Assembly: GCA_900544455.1 (NCBI GenBank)
Contig: UQVJ01000040.1
Location: 1-14,407, forward strand
Length of the DNA stretch: 14,407 nucleotides
Direction of reading: 5' to 3'
Source: an uncultured Eggerthella sp.
GTDB lineage: Bacteria > Actinomycetota > Coriobacteriia > Coriobacteriales > Eggerthellaceae
The notes beneath the pieces were generated by a model. That model searched no databases. It saw nothing but the letters and a program-made list of their open reading frames with translations, and was not told the DNA's origin. Both the position numbers and the translations under genes were made by a program. Shown here one piece after another: positions 7,750 through 14,126 of the stretch. Position 1 is the stretch's first letter. Every line of letters starts with the position of its first letter.

Positions 7750-9580
7750 ACTGGAACCTCCCATCAACCTGGCAGCCAGCACCAAAGCAATCGCAACGCA
7801 GGCAGCGTCCGCACTCCTGCTCTGCTTCTTCCAGGCTCATTCCGTACTCAACCCCCAGGAAATCGTTCTTGCGCTCACGAGCAGGACGCTCAGCGATTTC
7901 GACACGACCTTTTGGCATTCGATCGTTCTGTTTGGGCTCGGGAAGCGCAACATCGCAAGAAAGGGTATGGTGATAGCCCAAATACTCATCGATATTGCGA
8001 GCAGCAACCTTGCCCGCGCCGATAGCCTTGATCACCGTCGCAGGACCACTTTGGCAATCGCCGCCTACATAGACTCCAGGCAAATCAGGAGATTCAAGCT
8101 GCCCATTGGCAATAAAGCTGCCACGCTCTGCGTGCATACCGAAATCAACAAAAGGATCAACATCGATGTCCTGGCCAACCGCAATAAGAATTACGTCGGC
8201 TTCGATGCGACGTTCGGGTTTTTTGGCAGCAACGGGTGCAGGACGACCCCGCTTTACCGCACCGATCATCTGCGGCTGCGTGATAAGGGCGGAGCAGTGA
8301 CCCGATTCGTCAACCTCGACACGAGCGGGGGCTTCAAGCACAGCCATCTCAACGCCTTCGGCAACAGCGGCTTCCACTTCTTCAACCAAAGCTGTCATAT
8401 CCGATTGCCTACGACGATACGCAACCGTAACTTCTAATGCACCAGCTCGAACCGAGGTTCGCGCGCAATCCATGGCAACATTGCCACCGCCGACCACGAC
8501 AACCTTCTTGCCTGAGAAATCGGGGTAATCTCCATCGCCAATTTTCTGTAGCAAGTCAACTGCAGACATGACGCCTTCGGCATCGCCATTTTCAAGTTTC
8601 AGCGTTTTTCCCAATTGAGCGCCTATGGCAACGTACACTGCATCGAATTCATCGTTGATCTTAGCCATAGCGACAGCGTCAATACGCTCGTCGCACTTCA
8701 CTTCAATGTTTCCCACAGAAAGAATGGCACGGATATCTTCATCCAGCCGTTCGCGTGGAAAACGATATGTAGGAATACCGTAGCGCATCATTCCGCCCAG
8801 AGAGCGATTCGCCTCAAACACCGTTACGGAATGCCCCATCAGCGCCGCATAATAGGCGCAGGTAAGACCAGAAGGACCGCCGCCAACAACGGCAATCCGC
8901 TTACCGGAATCAGGCAAACGTCCGGGCGTGGCAACGGAATCCGCAGCAACCTGATCGACTGCCATTTTTTTGATACCGCGGATGTTCAGCGGCGCATCGA
9001 TGAGGATACGACGACAGCGTTTTTCGCAAGGATGCTCGCACACCAGTGCACATGCCGTGGGGAACGGATTGTCTTTGCGGATAAGCTTGATAGCGTCGGC
9101 ATAGCGCCCCTCGCCAACAAGGGCAATGTACCCTGGCACGTTAACGTGAGCTGGGCACAGAGTTTCGCAGGGAACGCTTTGACCCATGCCCCGAGTACAG
9201 CTATGCCCAACTAGATGAGCTTCGACCTCTTCGGAGAAAGTATCGAGCGCATCGAGCGTTGCCTGGGCAGCTTCGTACCCCACCGCGCAATCCGATGCAT
9301 CGCGAATCATCTGGGCGAGCGCACGCAAAGTTTCCAGTGTTTCGTTGTTTGCCTGGCAGTTTGCCAGTTCCCGCATCAGTTCAGACAGTTTCGGCAGGCC
9401 ATCACGGCAAGGAACGCATTTCCCGCACGTTTGGTTCGCTCCAGTTTCAAGCAACGATGCAACAGTGGTCAGCGGGCACTGACCAGGAGGTGCAGCCTCG
9501 ACCCTTCGCTCAAATCGCTTTAAATAAGATTCCACCTTCGTATCGGCCGCCGTCTTGGGCTCAATAGATAGCGCAGACAC
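7742..9580 (-). CDS. Fused NuoF-C-terminal Fe-S / GltD-like FAD-NAD(P)H oxidoreductase, formate dehydrogenase partner
   Basis: 612-residue fusion and likely electron-transfer subunit for FdhA. Residues about 15-125 match the C-terminal 4Fe-4S domain of NuoF-type subunits (TCGKCVPCRDG with Cys 52, 55, 58, then Cys 98), but the FMN/NADH-binding part of NuoF is absent. Residues about 135-540 match the GltD/NfnB/glutamate-synthase small-subunit family: cysteines 138, 142, 177, 181, 185, 189 for Fe-S clusters, FAD motif GGGPSG at 233-238, nucleotide motif GGGNVAMDCAR at 364-374 followed by YRRRQ, often a sign of NADPH preference, and the closing FAD motif GVYVGGDCQSGPATVIKAI. A C-terminal CGRCLRCDCFGAGC (from Cys 590) may hold another cluster. 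GTG 9580 is preferred over ATG 9604 because GGAAGGGGG is 5 bases upstream. This is not a glutamate synthase subunit by context: fdhA follows directly with an 8-base overlap. Confidence 0.88.
   Translation of the reverse strand: MSALSIEPKTAADTKVESYLKRFERRVEAAPPGQCPLTTVASLLETGANQTCGKCVPCRDGLPKLSELMRELANCQANNETLETLRALAQMIRDASDCAVGYEAAQATLDALDTFSEEVEAHLVGHSCTRGMGQSVPCETLCPAHVNVPGYIALVGEGRYADAIKLIRKDNPFPTACALVCEHPCEKRCRRILIDAPLNIRGIKKMAVDQVAADSVATPGRLPDSGKRIAVVGGGPSGLTCAYYAALMGHSVTVFEANRSLGGMMRYGIPTYRFPRERLDEDIRAILSVGNIEVKCDERIDAVAMAKINDEFDAVYVAIGAQLGKTLKLENGDAEGVMSAVDLLQKIGDGDYPDFSGKKVVVVGGGNVAMDCARTSVRAGALEVTVAYRRRQSDMTALVEEVEAAVAEGVEMAVLEAPARVEVDESGHCSALITQPQMIGAVKRGRPAPVAAKKPERRIEADVILIAVGQDIDVDPFVDFGMHAERGSFIANGQLESPDLPGVYVGGDCQSGPATVIKAIGAGKVAARNIDEYLGYHHTLSCDVALPEPKQNDRMPKGRVEIAERPARERKNDFLGVEYGMSLEEAEQECGRCLRCDCFGAGCQVDGRFQYV
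7757..7762 (-). promoter_or_regulatory. Ribosome-binding site deciding the fdhA start
   Basis: Minus-strand GGGAGG, 7 bases before ATG 7749 and inside the end of the flavoprotein gene. It favours this start over the upstream in-frame codon at 7785, which would create a 44-base overlap. Confidence 0.8.
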
Positions 9581-9690
9581 GCATCCCCCTTCCCTGCACG
9601 GCATCACGAATTACAACGCAGAAGCTCCTCGAAATAGAAGCAACAGCCTATAACCGATAACCGCACCAAATAGCTCAACATCCAGCAAGC

Positions 9691-9716
9691 AAAAACGCCC
9701 TCCCCGAAGGGAAGGC
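9691..9716 (-). terminator. Intrinsic terminator with UUCG tetraloop
   Basis: Minus-strand RNA GCCUUCCC-UUCG-GGGAGGGC forms an 8-base stem (one G-U pair) closed by C(UUCG)G, followed by GUUUUUG. It lies about 160 bases after the LysR stop and about 110 bases before the flavoprotein start. It may end LysR transcription, or act in the leader of the fdh operon if transcription starts at the candidate promoter just upstream. Confidence 0.85.
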
Positions 9717-9787
9717 ACTTGCGAACACTGTACTGGTTTTCGATGCGACTCAATGGCAACGGCATCTTTTTATCGGCGAAAGGAATA

Positions 9788-9818
9788 ATTATCTAACTTT
9801 TGCGAAACTACCTATCAA
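9788..9818 (-). promoter_or_regulatory. Candidate promoter upstream of the fdh operon
   Basis: On the minus strand, -35 TTGATA (9813-9818) and -10 GATAAT (9788-9793) are separated by 19 bases; an overlapping TAGATA gives a 17-base spacer. Transcription would begin near 9781 and reach the UUCG terminator within about 90 bases, giving either a small RNA or an attenuated fdh leader. A weaker alternative promoter (TTGAGC plus TTATAG) lies between the terminator and the flavoprotein start. Confidence 0.4.
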
Positions 9819-9874
9819 ACCAGCTCATCAGAAGAGAACCTGAACCGTTTACCAAAGAAATAAAGGGAACCCTC

Positions 9875-10822
9875 TTAATCAACTGGATAGTACGTGGTTA
9901 CCGTGGGGTTGTCTTCGATATAGGCGCGGAGCTTATCAATGTAACGCTGCGCCAAAGGAGAAAACGGACGTTCGGCATGGTACAAATAACCAACCGTCAT
10001 GGTTTCATCAACCTCAAGAGGGATAGAACAGATGCTCTGTCCCATTTCTCCAGAAAGGACGCCCGTTGAAATGGTATATCCGTTGTGACGATTTAGGAGA
10101 ATGGTCAAAGTACCACGGTCGTAATAGGTAATGTTTTGGCTATGAGGCAGATGACTCAACGGCTCTTCCGCGAAGAAAAAGGAATTGTTGCTTCCCTGTT
10201 CGAACGAATAGCGTGGATATCTTTCCAGATCCTCAGGCTTCAAACTGGCTCGACCGGCAAGAGGATGGTTCGAACCAACGAACACATGCGGATGGGCCTC
10301 AAACAGCGGCGTGAACGTCAGCCCAGCATCGGAAAATGCCTTGGTCAGCACCTTGCGGTTGAAATCGCTTAAGTACAGAACCCCAATCTCGCTGCGGAAT
10401 TCCTTAACGTCGTCGATCACTTCTGCCGTGCGCGTTTCACGCAAGGAAAAATTGTACTCTTCCTCGTCGCACTCCTCGGCCAAATCGACAAAAGCGTGAA
10501 CGCAGAAAGCGTAATGTTGAGAAGAAACACAAAGCCTGCCCTTGGCGGCACTGTTCGAATTGGAATAGCGCGCCTCGAACAAATCAAACTGCTGCAAGAT
10601 CTGCCGAGCATAACCGATGAACTCAGTGCCCTCGTTAGTAAGGGTGATACCACGGTTAGTGCGGTTGAAGATAGAGATGCCCAGCTCCTGCTCGGTGTCT
10701 TTAATGGTGGTTGAAAGCGTGGGCTGGGAAACATACAGCTGCTGGCTAGCTGCGTTGATTGAGCCGCATTCAGCGACTTCAATGATGTAACGAAGCTGTT
10801 GGAGCGATATGTTGGTATGCAT
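9875..10822 (-). CDS. LysR-family transcriptional regulator
   Basis: 315-residue cytosolic DNA-binding regulator of standard LysR length. The N-terminal winged helix-turn-helix is clear: SLQQLRYIIEVAECGSINAA, then LYVSQPTLSTTIKDTEQELG around residues 29-48 and the family FNRTNRGITLT near 52-62. Residues about 90-300 form the two-lobed effector-binding domain. The effector is unknown. ATG 10822 is preferred to an upstream non-ATG codon at 10843 because GGGAAG precedes it and the HTH then sits at the usual distance from the start. The gene is immediately upstream of the fdh operon on the same strand rather than divergent from it, so control of fdh is suggested only by position. The tRNA-Val terminator ends about 28 bases before its start codon, leaving little room for its own promoter. 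Confidence 0.93.
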   Translation of the reverse strand: MHTNISLQQLRYIIEVAECGSINAASQQLYVSQPTLSTTIKDTEQELGISIFNRTNRGITLTNEGTEFIGYARQILQQFDLFEARYSNSNSAAKGRLCVSSQHYAFCVHAFVDLAEECDEEEYNFSLRETRTAEVIDDVKEFRSEIGVLYLSDFNRKVLTKAFSDAGLTFTPLFEAHPHVFVGSNHPLAGRASLKPEDLERYPRYSFEQGSNNSFFFAEEPLSHLPHSQNITYYDRGTLTILLNRHNGYTISTGVLSGEMGQSICSIPLEVDETMTVGYLYHAERPFSPLAQRYIDKLRAYIEDNPTVTTYYPVD

Positions 10823-10849
10823 GCTTCTTCCCTTCCCCAGCAAAAGCGG

Positions 10850-10890
10850 CGCAAATAGAAACAGGCCAGGGCTTTAAGCCTCTGGCCTGT
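10850..10890 (-). terminator. Terminator after tRNA-Val
   Basis: Minus-strand ACAGGCCAG (10890-10882) pairs perfectly with CTGGCCTGT (10869-10861), extended inside by GGC/GCC around a short A/T-rich loop. TTTCTATTTG follows. It lies 7 bases after the tRNA CCA end, fitting a tRNA terminator. Confidence 0.75.
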
Positions 10891-10897
10891 GTACAAG

Positions 10898-10972
10898 TGG
10901 TGGGCGATACTGGGATCGAACCAGTGACCTCCACCGTGTCAAGGTGGCGCTCTCCCCCTGAGCTAATCGCCC
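10898..10972 (-). tRNA. tRNA-Val (anticodon GAC)
   Basis: A 75-base cloverleaf with encoded CCA. Acceptor stem GGGCGAT pairs with ATCGCCC, followed by discriminator A. The D-arm is AGCTCAGGGGGAGAGC, the anticodon arm is CCACC-TTGACAC-GGTGG with anticodon GAC (reads GUC and GUU valine codons), and the T-arm contains GGTTCGATCCC flanked by complementary CACTG/CAGTA-type bases. It is transcribed from its own promoter and closed by a hairpin terminator. Confidence 0.97.
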
Positions 10973-11002
10973 GAAAATGCCGAACTGCTTCAGCGAGCTT
11001 GT

Positions 11003-11030
11003 ATATTACCAGAACAGCACTTTGCGTCAA
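11003..11030 (-). promoter_or_regulatory. Promoter of tRNA-Val
   Basis: Minus-strand -35 TTGACG (11025-11030), a 16-base spacer and -10 TAATAT (11003-11008). Transcription would begin roughly 20-25 bases before the mature tRNA 5' end. It lies in the gap after the cation-efflux gene on the same strand. Confidence 0.7.
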
Positions 11031-11064
11031 CTATCTAGGTTCGTTTTTTTCATAAATGGAACTG

Positions 11065-11976
11065 TTATTCCGTATGACTCTCTGCTCGATGATAGGCGTC
11101 ATCGGGCTCGATGTGGACAAGGATGTCCTTTACCTGCGGGAACTTATGAACAATCTCGGATTCAATACGATCGGCAAGCTCATGCGAAGCAGCAACGGTC
11201 ATATTCGGATCGACCAGCACATGCAAATCGGCGTATACATCGCCCTGGGTGCCACGCGTACGGATGCGATGCGCATTTCGAACACCAGCGATACCCTCTA
11301 CAACCTTGCGCACCTCCTCTTCAGGGATTCGCGCTTTGTCGGAAAGGGTCTGAAAGGCTGAGCGGAATACGTCGAATGCGGTATACAGAATGGCCACCAT
11401 AACAACCAACGCCATCACGGAGTCGGCAATAGCAAAGCCAAGCTGAATTAACACGAGACCAATGATAACGCCGATGGAAACCATCGCATCAGAAAGCGTA
11501 TGGCTTGCATCTGCCAACAAGATATCGCTGTTCAAGCGCTTGCCGGCCTTTCGCTCATAGGTTGTAACCCCAACGTTGATGCACAACGTGCCCACCATGA
11601 CCACGTAAGAAACCACCGTAACGGATGCATTGTGGTCACCCGAAATTAGCGCACTGATGGCGCTTGAGCCAACCTCAAACGCGGCAAATATAAGCAGAAC
11701 ACCGATAACCATGCTTGCATATGTCTCGAACTTGAAGTGGCCATAAGGATGGCCCTCATCCGCCGGACGAAGAGCGAGTGTGATTCCAACCAAACCAACC
11801 ACATTGCCCATAGAATCGAACACCGAATGAATGCCGTCAGCCTGCATAGAGTGAGAATTGGTGGCCAAGCCATAGAAGAACTTCGCAAGCGCAACCAGCA
11901 GATTAAGCAAAAGAACGATCCACAGAACGCGACGCACTTCTGCCATTCTCGATGTCTGATAAGACCCACTGTTCAT
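11065..11976 (-). CDS. Cation diffusion facilitator (CDF) family metal efflux transporter
   Basis: 303-residue membrane protein exporting divalent metal ions (commonly Zn2+, also Co, Fe, Mn or Ni) in exchange for protons. Six membrane helices are expected over about residues 15-205. Metal-site motifs are present: ADGIHSVFDS in helix 2 (His 50, Asp 54, with Asp 47) and ADASHTLSDA in helix 5 (His 159, Asp 163). The loop after helix 2 has the typical HPYGHFKFE. The cytosolic C-terminal dimerisation domain (about 210-295) includes GVRNAHRIRTRGTQGDVYADLHVLVDP. ATG 11976 is chosen; an in-frame TTG at 11985, close behind GGAAGAAG, is a real alternative adding three residues. It lies between the cysteine-desulfurase terminator and the tRNA promoter, so it is probably its own transcription unit. 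The metal cannot be assigned from sequence alone. Confidence 0.94.
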   Translation of the reverse strand: MNSGSYQTSRMAEVRRVLWIVLLLNLLVALAKFFYGLATNSHSMQADGIHSVFDSMGNVVGLVGITLALRPADEGHPYGHFKFETYASMVIGVLLIFAAFEVGSSAISALISGDHNASVTVVSYVVMVGTLCINVGVTTYERKAGKRLNSDILLADASHTLSDAMVSIGVIIGLVLIQLGFAIADSVMALVVMVAILYTAFDVFRSAFQTLSDKARIPEEEVRKVVEGIAGVRNAHRIRTRGTQGDVYADLHVLVDPNMTVAASHELADRIESEIVHKFPQVKDILVHIEPDDAYHRAESHTE

Positions 11977-12030
11977 ACCGCTCAACTTCTTCCATCAAAT
12001 AACGCCACTCAAGAATAGACGCTTAAAAGC

Positions 12031-12061
12031 AAAAAGAATCGCCCACCAACGTGAGCGACTC
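12031..12061 (-). terminator. Intrinsic terminator downstream of the cysteine desulfurase gene
   Basis: Minus-strand GAGUCGCUCAC-GUUG-GUGGGCGAUUC forms an 11-base stem including two G-U pairs, directly followed by UUUUU. It ends the MOSC/cysteine-desulfurase unit about 100 bases after the stop codon and separates it from the cation-efflux gene. Confidence 0.88.
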
Positions 12062-12074
12062 ACCACACCCTAAC

Positions 12075-12086
12075 ACCGAATTCGGT
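12075..12086. repeat. 12-base perfect palindrome
   Basis: ACCGAATTCGGT is perfectly self-complementary. It sits between the cysteine-desulfurase stop and its terminator, with GGTTA repeated immediately beside it. It may be a protein-binding site or chance; no function is assigned. Confidence 0.35.
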
Positions 12087-12162
12087 TACCACAGGTTAAC
12101 AACTCAAAGCGTAAGAAAAAGCTAACATTGAACGCCCTCAACCTGGACGAGCAGGCAATCTC

Positions 12163-13374
12163 TTAGCAGCTAGCCAGATACGCTTTTAGGGTATCCACAA
12201 AACGATCGACGTCATCTTCGCATGAATCGTAACCAAAGCTGACACGCAACGTACGTTTGCCCATTGCAAGAGGAATGCCAGCCGCCTGCAGTGAAAGCGG
12301 ATGTTTGTGGCGCCATGTGCCAACTGGAACGGTATTGATATTCGACTCGCATGCAGAAGCTTTGGAGACATAGACGCCGTGATCACTCAAATAGCGCAAA
12401 GCCGCCTGGTTTTTCATACCAGGAACGCTGAAATTGAACAGGTAAGGTGATCCGTCTTCCCGCGAATTGATCACCGCATCAGGAATCTCTGCGTTGACAC
12501 GAGAGCGCAAACGGTTCCACAAATCGCGAACGCGCATTTCTTCAGCCTGCCTGTCGGAAAATGCACAGCGTACCGCTTCGGCAAAACCGGCGGCAAGGTA
12601 GACGGGTTCGGTTCCTGAACGGAGGCCGCGCTCTTGCCCACCCCCAAACGCCGTGGTGAACATATTGGTCCCGCGCTTCACGAACAATGCACCGATACCC
12701 TTCGGCCCCCCGATCTTATGAGCGGAAAGGGAAGCTAGATCAACACCCCACTCATGTACGGGAACATCGATCTTGCCAAAAGCCTGAACAGCATCGGTGT
12801 GCACCAACGCATGGGGGGCATATTCATTGCGCAACTTGACGATATCAGGAATAGGAAGCCGATAACCAAGCTCGTTCTGCACCGACATTACCGTTACCAA
12901 CGTTGTTGGCTCCTGGAGAAAACGCGCGCATGCCTCCAGGTCAAAATTGCCATGAACTGCTTCCACATAGGAAACGCAGCAATCGCCCTCTCGCTTAAGA
13001 CCGCGCACCGATCGCGTTACCGAAGGATGCTCCAAAGCAGAAGTTATGATTCGACCTGCACTGATTCCGCGAGCCATAACCGAACCGCGAATGGCAAGGT
13101 TGTTCGACTCGGTTCCACCCGATGTGAAAAAAACCTCATCGGGCTCAGCGCCCAAAGCCGCTGCAACAATGGCGCGACTGTCTTCCAGAACGCGCTTTGC
13201 CTTCTTGCCCAGCGCATGAACAGAAGATGCATTGCCATAGTTCTGAAGTTCCCGCATCATGGCCTGCACCACCTCGGGGCGCGGCTTGGTTGTGGCAGCG
13301 TTATCCAGGTAAGCTTCGCAACAGGAACCTTTCTTTCCCTCGTTTATGGAAAAGTCTTGCATCTCACTGCTCAC
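12163..13374 (-). CDS. NifS-like cysteine desulfurase (PLP-dependent aminotransferase class V)
   Basis: 403-residue enzyme expected to take sulfur from L-cysteine as a protein persulfide, releasing alanine. Fold and PLP residues are clear: YLDNAATTKP at 22-31, TSGGTESNN at 84-92, His 116 (EHPSV) stacking on PLP, HTDAVQAFGK with Asp 194 and Gln 197, and the Schiff-base Lys 220 in SLSAHKIGGPKG. RSGTE with Arg 252 binds substrate. The persulfide cysteine is Cys 342 in SKASACES, followed by a loop with little resemblance to the usual IscS/NifS continuation. Its GTG start at 13374 overlaps the stop of the MOSC gene as GTGA, so translation is probably coupled; ATG 13362 is an alternative. Pairing with a MOSC protein and nearby mobB suggests sulfur delivery to molybdenum cofactor, though a general Fe-S or tRNA-thiolation role is not excluded. 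Confidence 0.93.
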   Translation of the reverse strand: MSSEMQDFSINEGKKGSCCEAYLDNAATTKPRPEVVQAMMRELQNYGNASSVHALGKKAKRVLEDSRAIVAAALGAEPDEVFFTSGGTESNNLAIRGSVMARGISAGRIITSALEHPSVTRSVRGLKREGDCCVSYVEAVHGNFDLEACARFLQEPTTLVTVMSVQNELGYRLPIPDIVKLRNEYAPHALVHTDAVQAFGKIDVPVHEWGVDLASLSAHKIGGPKGIGALFVKRGTNMFTTAFGGGQERGLRSGTEPVYLAAGFAEAVRCAFSDRQAEEMRVRDLWNRLRSRVNAEIPDAVINSREDGSPYLFNFSVPGMKNQAALRYLSDHGVYVSKASACESNINTVPVGTWRHKHPLSLQAAGIPLAMGKRTLRVSFGYDSCEDDVDRFVDTLKAYLASC

Positions 13375-13889
13375 AGGGTACCCGCCTTTCGCGCCGACTC
13401 CACTTCAGCCAACGCCTCAGGTGGAGTATGTGCGCACGTGCCGCCACCACGCTTTACCACTTCGATAGCATCACCAGCGGAAACAACGCCGCCATGTAGC
13501 ACCACGCCGAAAATGCCCTCACGGGGAAAGATGCAGTCGCCCGCTAAGTGGTAAATGGCGCAACGGGTATGACACACTTTACCGATCTGACTGATTTCCA
13601 CCAGCACATCTTTCCCCAAACGGAGCTGTGTGCCCAAAGGCAAATCGAGCAGATCGATTCCCTCGGTTGTAAAGTTTTCAGCAAAATCGCCAGGGCCAAC
13701 CTCTAAGCCCATATCACGCGCTTTCGCAATGGATGCTTCGGCCAAAAACGAAACTTGACGGTGCCACTTTCCCGCATGGGCATCGTTTTCCAGCCCGTCA
13801 TCGACAAGGACAACTTGAGGAGTATCACCAACAGGCTTTTTCCGGACTCCCTTGCGTGTAGAAAGGTTAATGGAAGAAATATAAGCCAT
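13371..13889 (-). CDS. MOSC-domain protein
   Basis: 172-residue single-domain MOSC (molybdenum cofactor sulfurase C-terminal) protein. Visible family segments are GLENDAHAG..HRQVSFLA (33-50), GDFAENFTTEGIDL (67-80), the central VEISQIGKVCHTRCAIYHLAGDCIFPREG with Cys 106, 110 and 119, and the closing VVLHGGVVSAGDAIEVV. MOSC domains are known or predicted to carry or move sulfur on metal cofactors, with a conserved cysteine as acceptor. ATG 13889 is set by a strong GAGGAGGT about 5 bases upstream; an earlier in-frame TTG at 13910 lacks support. It is the first gene of a two-gene unit with the cysteine desulfurase (GTGA overlap) and is divergent from mobB across a 237-base gap. The family call is firm; the exact substrate is not known. 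Confidence 0.92.
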   Translation of the reverse strand: MAYISSINLSTRKGVRKKPVGDTPQVVLVDDGLENDAHAGKWHRQVSFLAEASIAKARDMGLEVGPGDFAENFTTEGIDLLDLPLGTQLRLGKDVLVEISQIGKVCHTRCAIYHLAGDCIFPREGIFGVVLHGGVVSAGDAIEVVKRGGGTCAHTPPEALAEVESARKAGTL

Positions 13890-14126
13890 GAATACCTCCT
13901 CGAATGCCAATAATTAACGGTCCAATAGTAGTGACGGCCCCGCAATCAGCATGCAGCTCAACCCTTTTTCGGCAGAATCAACAGGGCTAACGGATGCTTA
14001 TTCACGGCGAAAAGAACTTACCTACACGCCCCTACCCGCGCCATTCATATATTACGGATGCCGAAAACCTGCATGATGTCCTACACTTGCCATGCTAAAC
14101 AGCCTTAAACGAACGCAAGGATTGGC
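13890..14126. other. Divergent gap between the MOSC gene and mobB
   Basis: 237 bases that should contain promoters for both directions. The MOSC Shine-Dalgarno (GAGGAGGT) and the mobB one (AAGGA) are clear. Possible -10-like sequences are seen (TACACT near 14080 and TATATT near 14048 on the plus strand), but none has a convincing -35. No coding region or terminator was recognised. Confidence 0.5.

Noticed and set aside
7750..7785. Upstream start for fdhA giving 12 more residues
   Set aside because: The strong GGGAGG directly before ATG 7749 and the tidy 8-base overlap favour the shorter protein.
8615..9214. Plus-strand open frame of 199 codons
   Set aside because: Antisense to the flavoprotein gene with no family resemblance; no ribosome-binding site or promoter supports it.
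7742..9580. Annotation as glutamate synthase small subunit (gltD)
   Set aside because: The GltD-like module is real, but the NuoF-type Fe-S domain fused in front, the overlap with fdhA and the absence of gltB point to a formate dehydrogenase electron-transfer subunit.
9581..9607. Upstream ATG/GTG starts for the flavoprotein
   Set aside because: They lack a properly spaced ribosome-binding site, whereas GTG 9580 has GGAAGGGGG 5 bases upstream; the added residues (MPCREGGC) are encoded by that same ribosome-binding region.
11044..11050. Run of seven T on the plus strand as a terminator
   Set aside because: No stable stem precedes it on the plus strand and no plus-strand gene ends nearby; on the minus strand it is an A-run between the cation-efflux stop and the tRNA promoter.
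12754..13554. Plus-strand open frame of 266 codons
   Set aside because: Antisense to both the cysteine desulfurase and MOSC genes, whose motifs are complete on the other strand.
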